Position numbers and translations under genes: made by a program | In this document: piece by piece, positions 1-8,441 of the stretch | How the letters are laid out: every line of letters begins with the position of its first letter | Position numbering within the stretch: position 1 is the stretch's first letter | Notes under the pieces: generated by a model | Seen by the model: only the letters and a program-made list of their open reading frames with translations | What the model was told of the DNA's origin: nothing | Databases searched by the model: none | Assembly (NCBI GenBank): GCA_031277615.1 | Contig: JAITMC010000006.1 | Location: 1 to 64,000, forward strand | DNA: 64,000 nucleotides | From: Chryseobacterium sp. | GTDB taxonomy: Bacteria; Bacteroidota; Bacteroidia; Flavobacteriales; Weeksellaceae | Direction: 5' to 3'

Positions 1-129
1 TTCATTATTTAGATCTTTGACATATCCGCCTTGAGGTATATTCTCCATAAAAGTATTTAATGGATATATCTGCTGCGCCTTACAATAAAACACAGCCAAT
101 ATAACTCCTGAAAATAACAACCTCTTCAC
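1..129 (-). CDS. DUF6705-like secreted protein, partial (continues beyond window)
   Basis: Reading from the right, a GTG start overlaps the TAG stop of the neighbouring gene by one base (TAGTG), which suggests translational coupling. The first 20 or so residues form a signal peptide ending in CKAQQIY. The mature start is closely similar to the next gene upstream (CKAQQIY, then PLNT versus SLNT, then a conserved Lys-Asp pair about 20 residues on), so the two are tandem paralogues. Only about 43 codons are in the window. The function is unknown; secretion across the inner membrane is inferred from the signal peptide. Confidence 0.7.
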   Translation of the reverse strand, partial: MKRLLFSGVILAVFYCKAQQIYPLNTFMENIPQGGYVKDLNNE

Positions 130-698
130 TATTGTTTCGTGAAAATTAAATCTTTAGTGGCAGGAAGATAAACCTTTGTGTCCTGATTACCTGGGCAGTT
201 TTGCTGATCAAGAATCATACTATTGGGTCTATAGTCCCAATAAATTTGATTAGAATCTATTTTTCTTAAATATATTATTCCGTTACCAACATTACAGTTT
301 GTTCCTGTATAATGAAAACCTACAGCATTAAACTCAGCCATTGTTCCCATACTTCGAATCACATTTTTCATACTAGTAGAATTTTGTGTATCTTGTAAAA
401 CAGTACCTGATGGATTCTTAATTATGTATTTTACTACTAAAATATCTGTATAATAACTTTTCTTAGCACGAACTTCTAATTCATGATCAACTTTAGTAAT
501 AAATAATGTTATTTCATTTCCTTGGTAGTTTGATTTATAAGTTCCTGTAAACGCTTGTAATTCATTATCTATATCTTTTAGGTAGGAATAATTGGGTATG
601 GTTTCATAGTTAGTGTTTAATGAATAAATTTGTTGCGCTTTGCATTGTAAAAAATTCATAAGTAGACTAAATCCTACTATTATTTTAATATGTTTCAT
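129..698 (-). CDS. DUF6705-like secreted protein
   Basis: A 189-residue protein with a lysine-containing, hydrophobic N-terminus (residues 1-21) and a cysteine at the likely cleavage region (QCKAQQ), so it is exported and may be a lipoprotein. The rest is a small beta-rich domain with a phrase of the type 'AFTGTYKS', as in lipocalin-like or DUF6705 proteins of Chryseobacterium; I assign the family from memory of such sequences, not from a search. It lies 12 bases downstream of a large lipoprotein gene and is followed by a paralogue, so the three are probably one operon. No catalytic motif is visible. An accessory or immunity-like role is possible but only inferred from position. Confidence 0.75.
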   Translation of the reverse strand: MKHIKIIVGFSLLMNFLQCKAQQIYSLNTNYETIPNYSYLKDIDNELQAFTGTYKSNYQGNEITLFITKVDHELEVRAKKSYYTDILVVKYIIKNPSGTVLQDTQNSTSMKNVIRSMGTMAEFNAVGFHYTGTNCNVGNGIIYLRKIDSNQIYWDYRPNSMILDQQNCPGNQDTKVYLPATKDLIFTKQ

Positions 699-710
699 AA
701 TTATTTTTAT

Positions 711-2531
711 TTAGGGACATTTTACATAAAAAGTTGTGCCATCAACTTTCAAATTTACATTGTTTACAGTTCCATCTTTTTCTACTTTCTGTAAAATAAT
801 TGTATTAGGATTAATATTCATATTTTCCAAGGTACTAAAAAATAATTTTTCTACTCCTTTTGCATTAAGATCAGCACTGAAATCATTTCCAGTTCGATAT
901 TGAGTAGTGGATCTTAAAGTAAAATAAGCTTTATCATAATCCCCAATAAGTTTCTGTATTTCTTCTGCACTAAGATTGGCAATACTTCCGACTTGCGACA
1001 TATCACCATTGAAACGCAGGATATAGTTATGATAAAGATAATTATCGGGCGGACAATTACACTTTTCATAGGCTACAAATGCTATAAATGCATCATGCAT
1101 TGTTAGAGGAGTCATCTGGTTCATTACAGTTTTATACAGCTTAATGATATCACTTACCGAAAACATTTTAACTCCCAAAGGGGTATGGTTATGGTAGATA
1201 CCTTTGTAACTGGTAAATGCAGAGAGGTCTACGCTATGTTCGTCTCCGTGAATAAGGTTGGAGACAGTATTATCTTTTTGGTATAGAAATGCTTGTTCTC
1301 CGGTAGTTTTAGATGTTTGTTCCAGGGAGTCAATATTAGTTTTTACTTTTGGATTCTGAAGTATTGATTTTGTCTTTTCACAAGGAGTTTTTATAAACGA
1401 ATTCTCAAACTGTTCCCACGAAACATCAGGATGCTGGATAAGATACTCGAGGCCCCAACTTACGAATTTGTCCCTTTCTACATAATGAATATTTGCATTG
1501 GAACGGTTAGAATACCATTGGGATAATTTAAATAAGCGTTCTTCCAGAAAGTCAGTTCCTCCGTTGGTTTTATAATAATTTTTTACTGTCAGAAAAGTAT
1601 AGAGATAGCTGGTTAACATTGCGGAAGGAGGCGGTAAGGTCATCAGATATGCCTGAAACTGAAGGTTAAACTGCCTGTTAGCCTCACATTGGCTGTCTCC
1701 TGCACCACAGATGTTATAAGCATCTCCAAAATTATTAAACAGGAATGTATTGTACAGGTGCTCCGCAGGAGTGGTCATGGATGATCCTCCGGTTCCCGAT
1801 CCCGGAATGGGAACGAGTACAGAACCGGCATTCGGGCTTGTTCCTCCCGGATTTCCTGACGGAACACAGTGGGTATCATCGATAGATACGACTACAATCT
1901 GAGGGGCAGCAGCTCCTGAAAGAGAACACTGCCCAGGATCGGTATGCTGATCGCTACTGGTACAGGGAATCACTTCATACGTTACCGTGATGCATCCTAC
2001 CTGTTCAGAATAAGAATAACCGCCTTTACTCGTTTCGATGTCGATATCATTGATTTTGTATACCCGGACCTTGCCTTTGATGATTTCAGGGTTCTGCGTC
2101 TCCTGAAAGTTCTGTATTTCCTGTTTTGAAAGAAGATATTGGATAAGGAGTCCTGAATACTTCCCGTTTTCATTCTTCCTTACCACAAGATTTTCGATAG
2201 TGGAAGTCGGGTATAGCCTACTGACCTGAAATGTATAGGTGGACACTCCGTTTTTCTCCATAACGCCGGCATAATCCGTCATGATTACAGCGCCGTCCAA
2301 AAGAGGATCATTGTTCCTGGCCATCAGATTGGCTCCAAAAAGGCGGGTCTGTATTTCCGAAAGCTTTGTCCAGAGCTGGACATCTTTTTTTATTTCCGAA
2401 CCGTTCAGCACATAGTTTTTACGGAGGGCGGATGCATTGGAAGACTCTTCATCCAGGTATAAACTCTCCTGCCTACACGTCCACAGCAAAAATACTGAAG
2501 TAATCAGGAGTAGAAAATTCATTTTTTTCAT
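711..2531 (-). CDS. Large lipoprotein with variable, JAMM-like C-terminal region
   Basis: A 606-residue protein with an SPII signal (hydrophobic residues 5-18, then Cys at 19 in LLWTCRQ). The N-terminal half (to about residue 260) ends in a Gly/Ser/Pro-rich linker (PSGNPGG, then GSGTGGSS). The C-terminal half is coded by clearly more AT-rich DNA (711 to about 1700) than the first half. Around residues 445-465 it has YHNHTPLG followed by FSVSDI, an H-x-H...S-x-x-D arrangement resembling the JAMM metalloprotease motif, though with 8 rather than the usual 7 residues before the Ser. It is the first gene of an apparent operon with two DUF6705-like proteins. The function is unknown. The domain swap signature suggests a modular exported effector, which is inference. 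Confidence 0.7.
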   Translation of the reverse strand: MKKMNFLLLITSVFLLWTCRQESLYLDEESSNASALRKNYVLNGSEIKKDVQLWTKLSEIQTRLFGANLMARNNDPLLDGAVIMTDYAGVMEKNGVSTYTFQVSRLYPTSTIENLVVRKNENGKYSGLLIQYLLSKQEIQNFQETQNPEIIKGKVRVYKINDIDIETSKGGYSYSEQVGCITVTYEVIPCTSSDQHTDPGQCSLSGAAAPQIVVVSIDDTHCVPSGNPGGTSPNAGSVLVPIPGSGTGGSSMTTPAEHLYNTFLFNNFGDAYNICGAGDSQCEANRQFNLQFQAYLMTLPPPSAMLTSYLYTFLTVKNYYKTNGGTDFLEERLFKLSQWYSNRSNANIHYVERDKFVSWGLEYLIQHPDVSWEQFENSFIKTPCEKTKSILQNPKVKTNIDSLEQTSKTTGEQAFLYQKDNTVSNLIHGDEHSVDLSAFTSYKGIYHNHTPLGVKMFSVSDIIKLYKTVMNQMTPLTMHDAFIAFVAYEKCNCPPDNYLYHNYILRFNGDMSQVGSIANLSAEEIQKLIGDYDKAYFTLRSTTQYRTGNDFSADLNAKGVEKLFFSTLENMNINPNTIILQKVEKDGTVNNVNLKVDGTTFYVKCP

Positions 2532-3027
2532 CAGATGGTGATTTTATTGTTGCAATATAATACAATTCCCTAAATACACAAATAAAAATTTATCAAATCT
2601 ACATCAGATTATCATAATTTAAAATTTTTAAAAATACAAATAGCTTATTTAAGTAAACATACTATAATAAAATCCAACATATACAAACAATTCTAACAAA
2701 ATAAAAACATACTTAGAAAAACGTCACCCAATCTCTGATAGCCCCTTCCCTGTCTGCAATTTTTTAAAACAATTAATTTTCATTTCAGGTCATTTTCTAA
2801 ATAATCGTTTAATCTTGTAGGAATTTAACTCCTGGTAAAGAAAGTGAATAAAATATTACCTTTGCTTAGTGTTACTATTTTTCTATGCACAAAACGAAGG
2901 TACCCGATCCATATCTATGATCTTCAGATTTGATCTGAACATTTATTTTTCCTGATGAAATCCGTTGTACCCTAAGGTTTTTATTTGTATTTTCGGGCCG
3001 TAAAAAAACACCTTATCCCCTTATTTT
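2532..3027. other. Divergent intergenic region
   Basis: About 500 bases of AT-rich DNA between the lipoprotein gene (leftward) and the 3028 gene (rightward). On the minus strand there is a TAGATTTG element (TAnnTTTG type, near 2600), and on the plus strand TACCTTTG (near 2870) and a TATTTTCG variant about 35 bases before the 3028 start. No -33 TTG at a good distance is clear for any of them, so promoter assignment is tentative. No small ORF with a convincing context is seen. Confidence 0.35.
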
Positions 3028-3789
3028 ATGAATGAATTAGTCAGGATTTTCCCGAATGATGAAGACGTATTTTATGACGATCTTGAAAATCACCGTAAAT
3101 ATTTTCTGCCTGTCTGTTCCTTTAACCTTCAACTGATTGATCCTTCACAGGATGAATGGATTCATGTGGTTTCTGTAAAAGAAATCTATGATGGCTGCGT
3201 AGGGGAAGACAGTACCGCATTGTATACCCCTTTTACCCAAGCTGACATGCTTGGTTTTGACGTGATTGATGGTAAATACAGATTTGATGCGGACTGGAGT
3301 TATTTCAAAGTCGCTACAGAGATCACGCCTGAGCAGTATGACCGCAAATTTTCTGATGCTGAAATTGAATTCAATATGAATGACGCCATGTATCAGCTTA
3401 AAAAAGCCTATTTCCAAAAACACGGAAAACTCTATGATAAATATGCATACCGGGCCGGACTCACGGTAAATGATATCAGAAGGCTTGAAAGACTTCGCCA
3501 GCTTACCGTGGAAGATCTTGAAAAAGACGAAGATTCTGACTATATGGCTGAGCGGAATGCGGCCAAAATACATGGAATTTTTGATGAGCTGAATACAGAA
3601 GGACTATCCCTTGAAGACAGCAGCTTCGGCGGTGATAACCTGATGAATATCCCGACCTATAACGGAAAAGCGCTGGATTATATCGGCTGTATTGAAGGCT
3701 ATGATTTTCAGCAGAATGCCGCAGATCATATTTATCTTTTCTACAACCGCGAACTCAGAAAAGCTGTGATCTGCTTTGAATATACCTGA
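3028..3789 (+). CDS. Conserved hypothetical protein, 253 aa
   Basis: A soluble, acidic protein without signal peptide or membrane segment. It begins MNELVRIFPNDED and has a mixed alpha/beta composition, with a helical Lys/Glu-rich middle (about residues 125-190). No motif I recognise is present. The next gene starts 47 bases after its stop, so they are probably co-transcribed. Codon use and GC match the surrounding core genes. The product is probably cytoplasmic; I can give no function. Confidence 0.75.
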   Translation: MNELVRIFPNDEDVFYDDLENHRKYFLPVCSFNLQLIDPSQDEWIHVVSVKEIYDGCVGEDSTALYTPFTQADMLGFDVIDGKYRFDADWSYFKVATEITPEQYDRKFSDAEIEFNMNDAMYQLKKAYFQKHGKLYDKYAYRAGLTVNDIRRLERLRQLTVEDLEKDEDSDYMAERNAAKIHGIFDELNTEGLSLEDSSFGGDNLMNIPTYNGKALDYIGCIEGYDFQQNAADHIYLFYNRELRKAVICFEYT

Positions 3790-3836
3790 TGTATATTTTA
3801 ACATCATTATACCCTATTAATTCTAATAAAAAACAG

Positions 3837-4124
3837 ATGGAACAGCAATATGTAGAATGCGCAACACACGGAAAACAGGATATGGGATTGTTATGTACCC
3901 ATCTTGCTCAAAGCCGGACTGATACAGCTCCTTTAGGTTTTTATGAACACGATGAAGGTGATATGGGGCGTCCCGATGCATGGTGCAATGAATGTGAGGA
4001 TGCCTGGGACCTTACTGAAACGGAAGAAGACCGTGAAAACTGGTTTACCGGCTGTGATTTTAAAATCGTCTGTGTTTCCTGCTGGGATGAGTCCAAAGGA
4101 AGAAATGAAGGAGCAGCGCTTTAA
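3837..4124 (+). CDS. Small cysteine-rich, probable zinc-binding protein
   Basis: I place the start at ATG 3837 (95 residues, MEQQYVECATHGKQD), because the reading frame upstream to ATG 3789 codes for a poor N-terminal extension overlapping the stop of the preceding gene. It has cysteines in CATHGKQ, LLCTHLA, WCNEC and VCVSCWDE, an arrangement typical of two zinc-knuckle pairs, plus several acidic residues. It is cytoplasmic by composition. It follows the 3028 gene closely and converges on the hydroxylase gene. The function is unknown; metal binding is inferred from the cysteine and histidine spacing. Confidence 0.7.
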   Translation: MEQQYVECATHGKQDMGLLCTHLAQSRTDTAPLGFYEHDEGDMGRPDAWCNECEDAWDLTETEEDRENWFTGCDFKIVCVSCWDESKGRNEGAAL

Positions 4125-4130
4125 ATCTTA

Positions 4131-4856
4131 TCACCGTTTATAGGTTCCGAAAAGCCGGTCCCAGATGGAAGTGTAGAAGCCAAAATTCCGGGTTTCATCC
4201 GAATGATGCTGGTTGTGAAACCTCGTGGTTCCGATAAAAAAACGATCCAGCTGGGGCGGAAAAAACTCCCGGTTCAGATGTCCTATCGTTCCCCAGATCA
4301 GGTTGATCATCAGATAAACGGTAATGGAAATCACTGAAAAATCATAGCCCATAAGCAGAATCAGCATCATCACCCCGAATCCGATGCTTTCCAGCGGATG
4401 CAATACGAAAAGACTCAGATAGTTGGTGCTTACATGTTTATGGTGTTTACCGTGCAGAATCCTGTAAACCAGCGGAATATGGGCTACATAATGAAAAAGG
4501 TACATCAAAAAATCCATGAGAAGCAGTAAAGCAATGACCTCTGCTGATACAGAGAGGGCGGAATGATCCGGATTCAGGCTGATCCAATTGATCTTCCACA
4601 AATAAACGCCCAAAAGCATTACAAAAGTATTACAGACCACTGTAACAAAACTAAGATAAAGATCTGCCCGGCTCAACGGATGATCTTTCTGCTGAAGCTT
4701 TTCTTTACGGCAGGTAGCATCAATAAACCGATAAAGGCCAATAGAGAACAGGTACAGAAAAATATTGGTCACCAGGCTGAATACCATCCATTGCAGCCAT
4801 GACCACTGCCGGAATGTATTGATATAATCCGAAAATTCAAACCCGTTAAAATCCAT
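4131..4856 (-). CDS. Sterol desaturase / fatty acid hydroxylase family membrane protein
   Basis: A 241-residue integral membrane protein with about four hydrophobic segments (residues 22-45, 65-90, 100-122, 150-180). It carries the histidine boxes of the di-iron hydroxylase superfamily: HYVAHIP, then LHGKHHKH, then HLNREF and FHNQHHSD near the C-terminus. The family hydroxylates or desaturates fatty acyl or sterol-like lipids using O2 and a di-iron centre. The substrate here is unknown; modification of ornithine or sphingo-lipids is plausible in Bacteroidota. It stands alone, convergent with the small zinc protein (6 bases between stops). Confidence 0.88.
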   Translation of the reverse strand: MDFNGFEFSDYINTFRQWSWLQWMVFSLVTNIFLYLFSIGLYRFIDATCRKEKLQQKDHPLSRADLYLSFVTVVCNTFVMLLGVYLWKINWISLNPDHSALSVSAEVIALLLLMDFLMYLFHYVAHIPLVYRILHGKHHKHVSTNYLSLFVLHPLESIGFGVMMLILLMGYDFSVISITVYLMINLIWGTIGHLNREFFPPQLDRFFIGTTRFHNQHHSDETRNFGFYTSIWDRLFGTYKR

Positions 4857-4954
4857 AACTGAAATCTGTCTCCACAGGGTAAAAGTATGAATTTTTAAAA
4901 CAACAGAAAAAACCTACCGTTAAATCCTCTCTAACCGTGCTGATTTCAGATGGT

Positions 4955-5719
4955 TTATTCAAAAATGACATAATTCATCTTGGCGACGCCTGTATTTCCT
5001 GATTTTTCATGATAAGCATACAGGGTAAGTTCATAATTCCCGGCTGTACTGATGATGGTATTTCCTTCAAACAGGTTGGTGCTCACCAAAGAAAGCTTTA
5101 TGTCTTTCACATAGGTTCCGTCTTTTTTCAGAATTCCCCTAACTTCCATTTCCTCCGAATTCCAGACACCGTTTTTTTCTATGACACATCCGCACATCAT
5201 AACAATATTGGCCTGGAATGAGAAAGGTTTATCTTTAATGGTATTCAGCGCAATGTACTGATGGGTTCTGGGCTTCAGGATATCAATAATAAATCCGGGA
5301 ACTTCCAGAATAATTCCGTCACCTAAAATATGTTTTCCCGGAATCAGCCACAGCTCTGTACTTATGGCAATCTGTGCCTGTCTCTGATTCAGTGGGGAAA
5401 TCAGTTCAATGGTCACCAGAAGCGGCTCATCAATATCAATTTTTGCCAGAAATCCAGCGGTCTGGTTATCTGTAATCAGGTTTCCTCTTGTTTTGGGAGT
5501 TTTCATGATCAGATCCGTATTTCCTGTACTTCCGGTTGTATTGCCTTCTGCCAGGATTTCGCGGTTTATTTTATTCCGGACGATAATGTGTGCGCCTCCT
5601 AATGAGCTGCCTATAAACTTGGCATCTCTCGCTTTTGCCCGGATCATAATTTTTGTTTCCGCAGCATGAAGTGTCAGCCCGGAAAAGAGAAAGGTAATGA
5701 GGATAAAAAGTGTTTTCAT
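4955..5719 (-). CDS. Exported hypothetical protein co-transcribed with MarR
   Basis: A 254-residue protein with a clear signal peptide (residues 1-18, ending LTLHAAE). The mature part is beta-rich, with phrases such as KIMIRAKARDAKFIGSS and a C-terminal strand pattern ending in MNYVIFE, suggesting one or two immunoglobulin-like or carboxypeptidase-regulatory-like domains in the periplasm. A CGC cysteine pair lies in the second half. Its ATG overlaps the stop of the MarR gene (ATGA), so both are translated from one message and likely controlled through the palindrome at 6248. No enzymatic motif is seen. Confidence 0.75.
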   Translation of the reverse strand: MKTLFILITFLFSGLTLHAAETKIMIRAKARDAKFIGSSLGGAHIIVRNKINREILAEGNTTGSTGNTDLIMKTPKTRGNLITDNQTAGFLAKIDIDEPLLVTIELISPLNQRQAQIAISTELWLIPGKHILGDGIILEVPGFIIDILKPRTHQYIALNTIKDKPFSFQANIVMMCGCVIEKNGVWNSEEMEVRGILKKDGTYVKDIKLSLVSTNLFEGNTIISTAGNYELTLYAYHEKSGNTGVAKMNYVIFE

Positions 5720-6210
5720 GAAATTGGTGATTTTAAATAGTTTTCTTTAAAACGATCGTGAAAAGATCTGTTTTTCAGGGCGGCATCAATACCGTCCAGA
5801 TAAGCCAGAATACCCAGATCATCAGAGAGTACTTCCAGAATCGCTTTTTCACAACTGTCCCAGAGGTGTTCCAGCTGCGGAAGCATTTTTACAGCTTTCT
5901 CTGTGAGGGAAACGATTTGTTTACGTTTATCAGCACGGTCTTTCTTCATCCGGAGGTAGCCTTTTTCTTCCATTTTCTTTACAATAACCACTACCGATGG
6001 ATGGGCATATCCCAAAGGTTCGGCAATATCTACAATGGCCATAGCTCCGTTCTTTTGCAGCAACATAAAGACGAGATACCAGTTAGGTTCTACATCAATA
6101 TCAATTTCTTTGTACAGTTTGCGTACATCGTGAGACATCCGGTCGCTGATCCTTTTCAGCCTGCTGTCTAAAGCTTTATAACCAAGCTCTTTAATAAAAT
6201 CAAAATCCAT
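5716..6210 (-). CDS. MarR family transcriptional regulator
   Basis: A 164-residue winged-helix regulator. Helix-turn-helix residues around 55-85 (MAIVDIAEPLGYAHPSVVVI) are followed by the typical wing DRADKRKQ and a long C-terminal dimerisation helix. MarR proteins bind palindromic DNA as dimers and release it on binding a small ligand or on oxidation; the ligand here is unknown. It heads a two-gene operon with the exported protein at 4955 (4-base overlap). A perfect 20-bp palindrome lies 38 bases upstream of its start, consistent with autoregulation. Confidence 0.9.
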   Translation of the reverse strand: MDFDFIKELGYKALDSRLKRISDRMSHDVRKLYKEIDIDVEPNWYLVFMLLQKNGAMAIVDIAEPLGYAHPSVVVIVKKMEEKGYLRMKKDRADKRKQIVSLTEKAVKMLPQLEHLWDSCEKAILEVLSDDLGILAYLDGIDAALKNRSFHDRFKENYLKSPIS

Positions 6211-6247
6211 ATGAAGAAAGTAATTGTCAGCAAATATACATAAATCC

Positions 6248-6267
6248 AGTTAACTATATAGTTAACT
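6248..6267. promoter_or_regulatory. Perfect 20-bp palindrome, candidate MarR operator
   Basis: AGTTAACTATATAGTTAACT is its own reverse complement. It lies between the divergent marR gene (start 6210) and the 6358 gene. The size and position fit a MarR dimer site; binding is inference. Confidence 0.7.
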
Positions 6268-6357
6268 ATATATTTTTTATGAAAAATTAAAAACACAGTT
6301 ATTCCGGATTTTAAGGTATATTTACCCTGTTTTTAAAGAAATACAGACCCTGAGTTT

Positions 6358-6759
6358 ATGAATGCAAAAGAAAAAATCACCCGCGAAATTATAGATTTCC
6401 ATCACGATATTGAGCAGTGGTTCCATGGAAATACAACGGACCGGGAGGCTTTGTTTCAAAAGCTTTTATCTGGTTTTACCCCGGAGTTCAGAATGATCAA
6501 CGGTAATGGAGATCCCGTTTCCTTATCTGCTTTATCAGAATGGCTTCCGGGAGTATTCGGAAAGTTTCCCAACCGAAGCATTACTGTTGAAAATATAGAT
6601 GTACAGGCTTCAGACAGTCACGGATTAGCAACCTATATTGAAATCCAGATTACAGGAGATATTAGTACGAAACGCCGTTCATCAGCTGTATTTCTGGTGA
6701 ATGATGACCAAGCATTATGGCTTCATCTTATTGAAAAATGGATGGATGGAGAGGAATAG
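6358..6759 (+). CDS. SnoaL/DUF4440-like small protein
   Basis: A 133-residue protein. The order of predicted elements (N-terminal helices REIIDFHHDIEQWF, a short central beta region with MINGNGDPV, then alternating strands and a C-terminal VFLVNDDQALWLHLIEKW) fits the NTF2-like fold of DUF4440 and SnoaL proteins, which form small cone-shaped dimers. No specific active-site set is recognisable. It is divergent from marR across the 20-bp palindrome, so it may be a MarR target. The 214 bases after it hold no gene that I can support. Confidence 0.65.
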   Translation: MNAKEKITREIIDFHHDIEQWFHGNTTDREALFQKLLSGFTPEFRMINGNGDPVSLSALSEWLPGVFGKFPNRSITVENIDVQASDSHGLATYIEIQITGDISTKRRSSAVFLVNDDQALWLHLIEKWMDGEE

Positions 6760-6973
6760 TCTTTGTGTAGGAAAACTTTAGCATTATCTATTCTGAGAAA
6801 AAAAGTGCTGTCACTTCTTCGCTGACTAAACATACAGCTAAAACGAATACTTCATCGGATCTACGAAGTTGATTCTGAGCTTTGTCACTAAAATCAACGG
6901 TTCGCTTCATCAATCTTTGCGTCTGTAAAGAATTTGCATGGGTTGCCAGAATTACATTCAATGCAGCAACGTT

Positions 6974-7594
6974 CTATAGAGAGATTTTATACATACACCT
7001 CTGACCTCCGGAAAGAATATGACTAACCCTTTCTATCTGATAATCTTTCCCGATCAGGTTCCGGAAATTGGATAATTCGGCACGGCAGAAGCCCTGGCAT
7101 TCAGCGGCGGCGGCACAGATCGGGCAATGGTTTTCGATCAGGAAATAGTCATCCCCTTCTTTTTTCCATTCTGCCATATAGCCTTCTTCACTTCTGATTT
7201 TCACCAGAATATCGAGACGCTGCTCCAGAGAACGGCTCCCTTCAAGCGACTTCTCATAACGCTGATATGTATTTTTCTCACGGTCATTAATGAGCAGTTC
7301 CAGCGCATTTTCTCCCAAAAGATTTTTAACGGAACGAAGAAGCTGAACCGTAATATCTGCGTGGGTATCAGGAAACTGAGCAAGCCCTTTTTCAGTCAGC
7401 TTATAATATGTTGAAGGGCGGCCTACCCCTTCACTCTTTGCAAAAGGAATAACCAATTCTTCCCGGGCCAGATTCAACAGATGTTTTCGGGCTCCTTCTT
7501 TGGTAATGGACAGTTCTTCTGAGATCAGCAGCGATGTGGCCTCGCCTCTCATTTTAAGGAACATCAGGATCCGATCGGCAGCCGGCTTCTTCAT
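6974..7594 (-). CDS. SufR-like Fe-S cluster-binding transcriptional regulator
   Basis: A 206-residue protein. The N-terminal winged helix (residues 1-75) carries a DeoR/ArsR-like HTH (LLISEELSITKEGARKHLL) and a wing with GVGRPSTYYKLTEKG. The C-terminal part has ENHCPIC, then CQGFC, and finally QRCMYKI, the same cysteine layout and flanking residues (ENHCPI..., RxxHILxGxxRC) as cyanobacterial and actinobacterial SufR, which binds an Fe-S cluster and represses Fe-S genes. It diverges from the superoxide dismutase operon; repeated GTTGTTTTATT half-sites lie between them. I infer that it senses cluster damage and controls both directions. Confidence 0.82.
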   Translation of the reverse strand: MKKPAADRILMFLKMRGEATSLLISEELSITKEGARKHLLNLAREELVIPFAKSEGVGRPSTYYKLTEKGLAQFPDTHADITVQLLRSVKNLLGENALELLINDREKNTYQRYEKSLEGSRSLEQRLDILVKIRSEEGYMAEWKKEGDDYFLIENHCPICAAAAECQGFCRAELSNFRNLIGKDYQIERVSHILSGGQRCMYKISL

Positions 7595-7609
7595 TTTGAC
7601 AATATTTTA

Positions 7610-7630
7610 GTTGTTTTATTTTTCAACAAC
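7610..7630. promoter_or_regulatory. Inverted repeat near SufR-like gene start, candidate operator
   Basis: GTTGTT and AACAAC arms with a 9-base spacer; the first 11 bases are GTTGTTTTATT, identical to one arm of the palindrome at 7714. It starts 16 bases upstream of the regulator's ATG, fitting autoregulation. Confidence 0.55.
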
Positions 7631-7713
7631 AAATATAGTCATTTTCTATAACGTTTGATTTTATGTTCTAAATCAATAGTTTTCAAATCATTATCAATCC
7701 TGAAGGTAAAACT

Positions 7714-7741
7714 AATAAAACAACCTAAAAGTTGTTTTATT
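7714..7741. promoter_or_regulatory. Perfect inverted repeat in sod promoter, candidate operator
   Basis: Arms AATAAAACAAC (7714-7724) and GTTGTTTTATT (7731-7741) with a 6-base spacer. The second arm contains the TTG (7732-7734) that serves as the -33 element of the sod promoter, so a bound protein would block RNA polymerase. Confidence 0.7.
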
Positions 7742-7761
7742 GAAATTTATTATTACCTTTG
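7732..7761 (+). promoter_or_regulatory. Promoter of the sod operon
   Basis: TTG at 7732-7734, a 19-base spacer, and TACCTTTG at 7754-7761, matching the Bacteroidota primary sigma consensus TTG-N17-19-TAnnTTTG. The ATG of the superoxide dismutase gene is 28 bases downstream. Confidence 0.7.
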
Positions 7762-7789
7762 ACCTGTAATAATCAAAAAAAATAATATT

Positions 7790-8416
7790 ATGAACGCATT
7801 CACCCTGCCTCAGCTTCCTTATGCTTATGATGCTCTGGAACCTTTTATAGATAAAGAAACAATGACCATTCATCACCAGCGCCATCATCAGACTTATGTG
7901 GATAATTTAAACCTGGCTCTGGAACAGGCCGGAGAAACTTCTGCCGACCTTGATTCTATTCTTCAGAGGGTAAGTGAATATGCCCCGGCCGTAAGGAACA
8001 ACGGAGGCGGACATTATAACCACTCTTTATTCTGGGAAATTCTTTCTCCAAAACCTCAGCTAAATCCTGAAGGAAAACTGGCAGAAGCTGTTTCTTCAGC
8101 TTTCGGAAGTGTTGATGCCCTAAAAGCTGAAATGAAAAAGGCCGGCCTGGGACAGTTCGGATCCGGATGGGTATGGCTGTTTGTAAAATTCAGCGGTTCG
8201 CTGGCCATAGCTTCAACACCCAATCAGGATAATCCGATGATGGATATTCAATCGGTGAACAGAGGTTTTCCTATTCTTGGAATAGATGTCTGGGAACACG
8301 CCTATTATCTTGCTTATCAGAATAAGAGAGCCGATTATCTGGATTCATTCTGGTCGGTTTTAGACTGGGCAGCCGTGGAAAGAAAATACGAAGAAGCCCT
8401 TTCAAAAATCAGATAA
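7790..8416 (+). CDS. sodA: Superoxide dismutase (Fe/Mn family, Mn-type residues)
   Basis: A 208-residue cytoplasmic enzyme converting superoxide to H2O2 and O2. Metal ligands are seen as IHHQRHH (first His), HYNHSLFW (second), and DVWEHAYY (Asp and third His). The GGHYNH phrase and the Gln in NQDNP are those typical of the Mn-type or cambialistic members rather than strict Fe enzymes, so I use sodA with some reserve. No signal peptide is present. It is the first gene of a tight operon with DUF2480, an FMN reductase and two ferredoxins, and has a palindrome in its promoter. Confidence 0.93.
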   Translation: MNAFTLPQLPYAYDALEPFIDKETMTIHHQRHHQTYVDNLNLALEQAGETSADLDSILQRVSEYAPAVRNNGGGHYNHSLFWEILSPKPQLNPEGKLAEAVSSAFGSVDALKAEMKKAGLGQFGSGWVWLFVKFSGSLAIASTPNQDNPMMDIQSVNRGFPILGIDVWEHAYYLAYQNKRADYLDSFWSVLDWAAVERKYEEALSKIR

Positions 8417-8441
8417 TTCTTCAGGATTAAAAAAATCAGTT

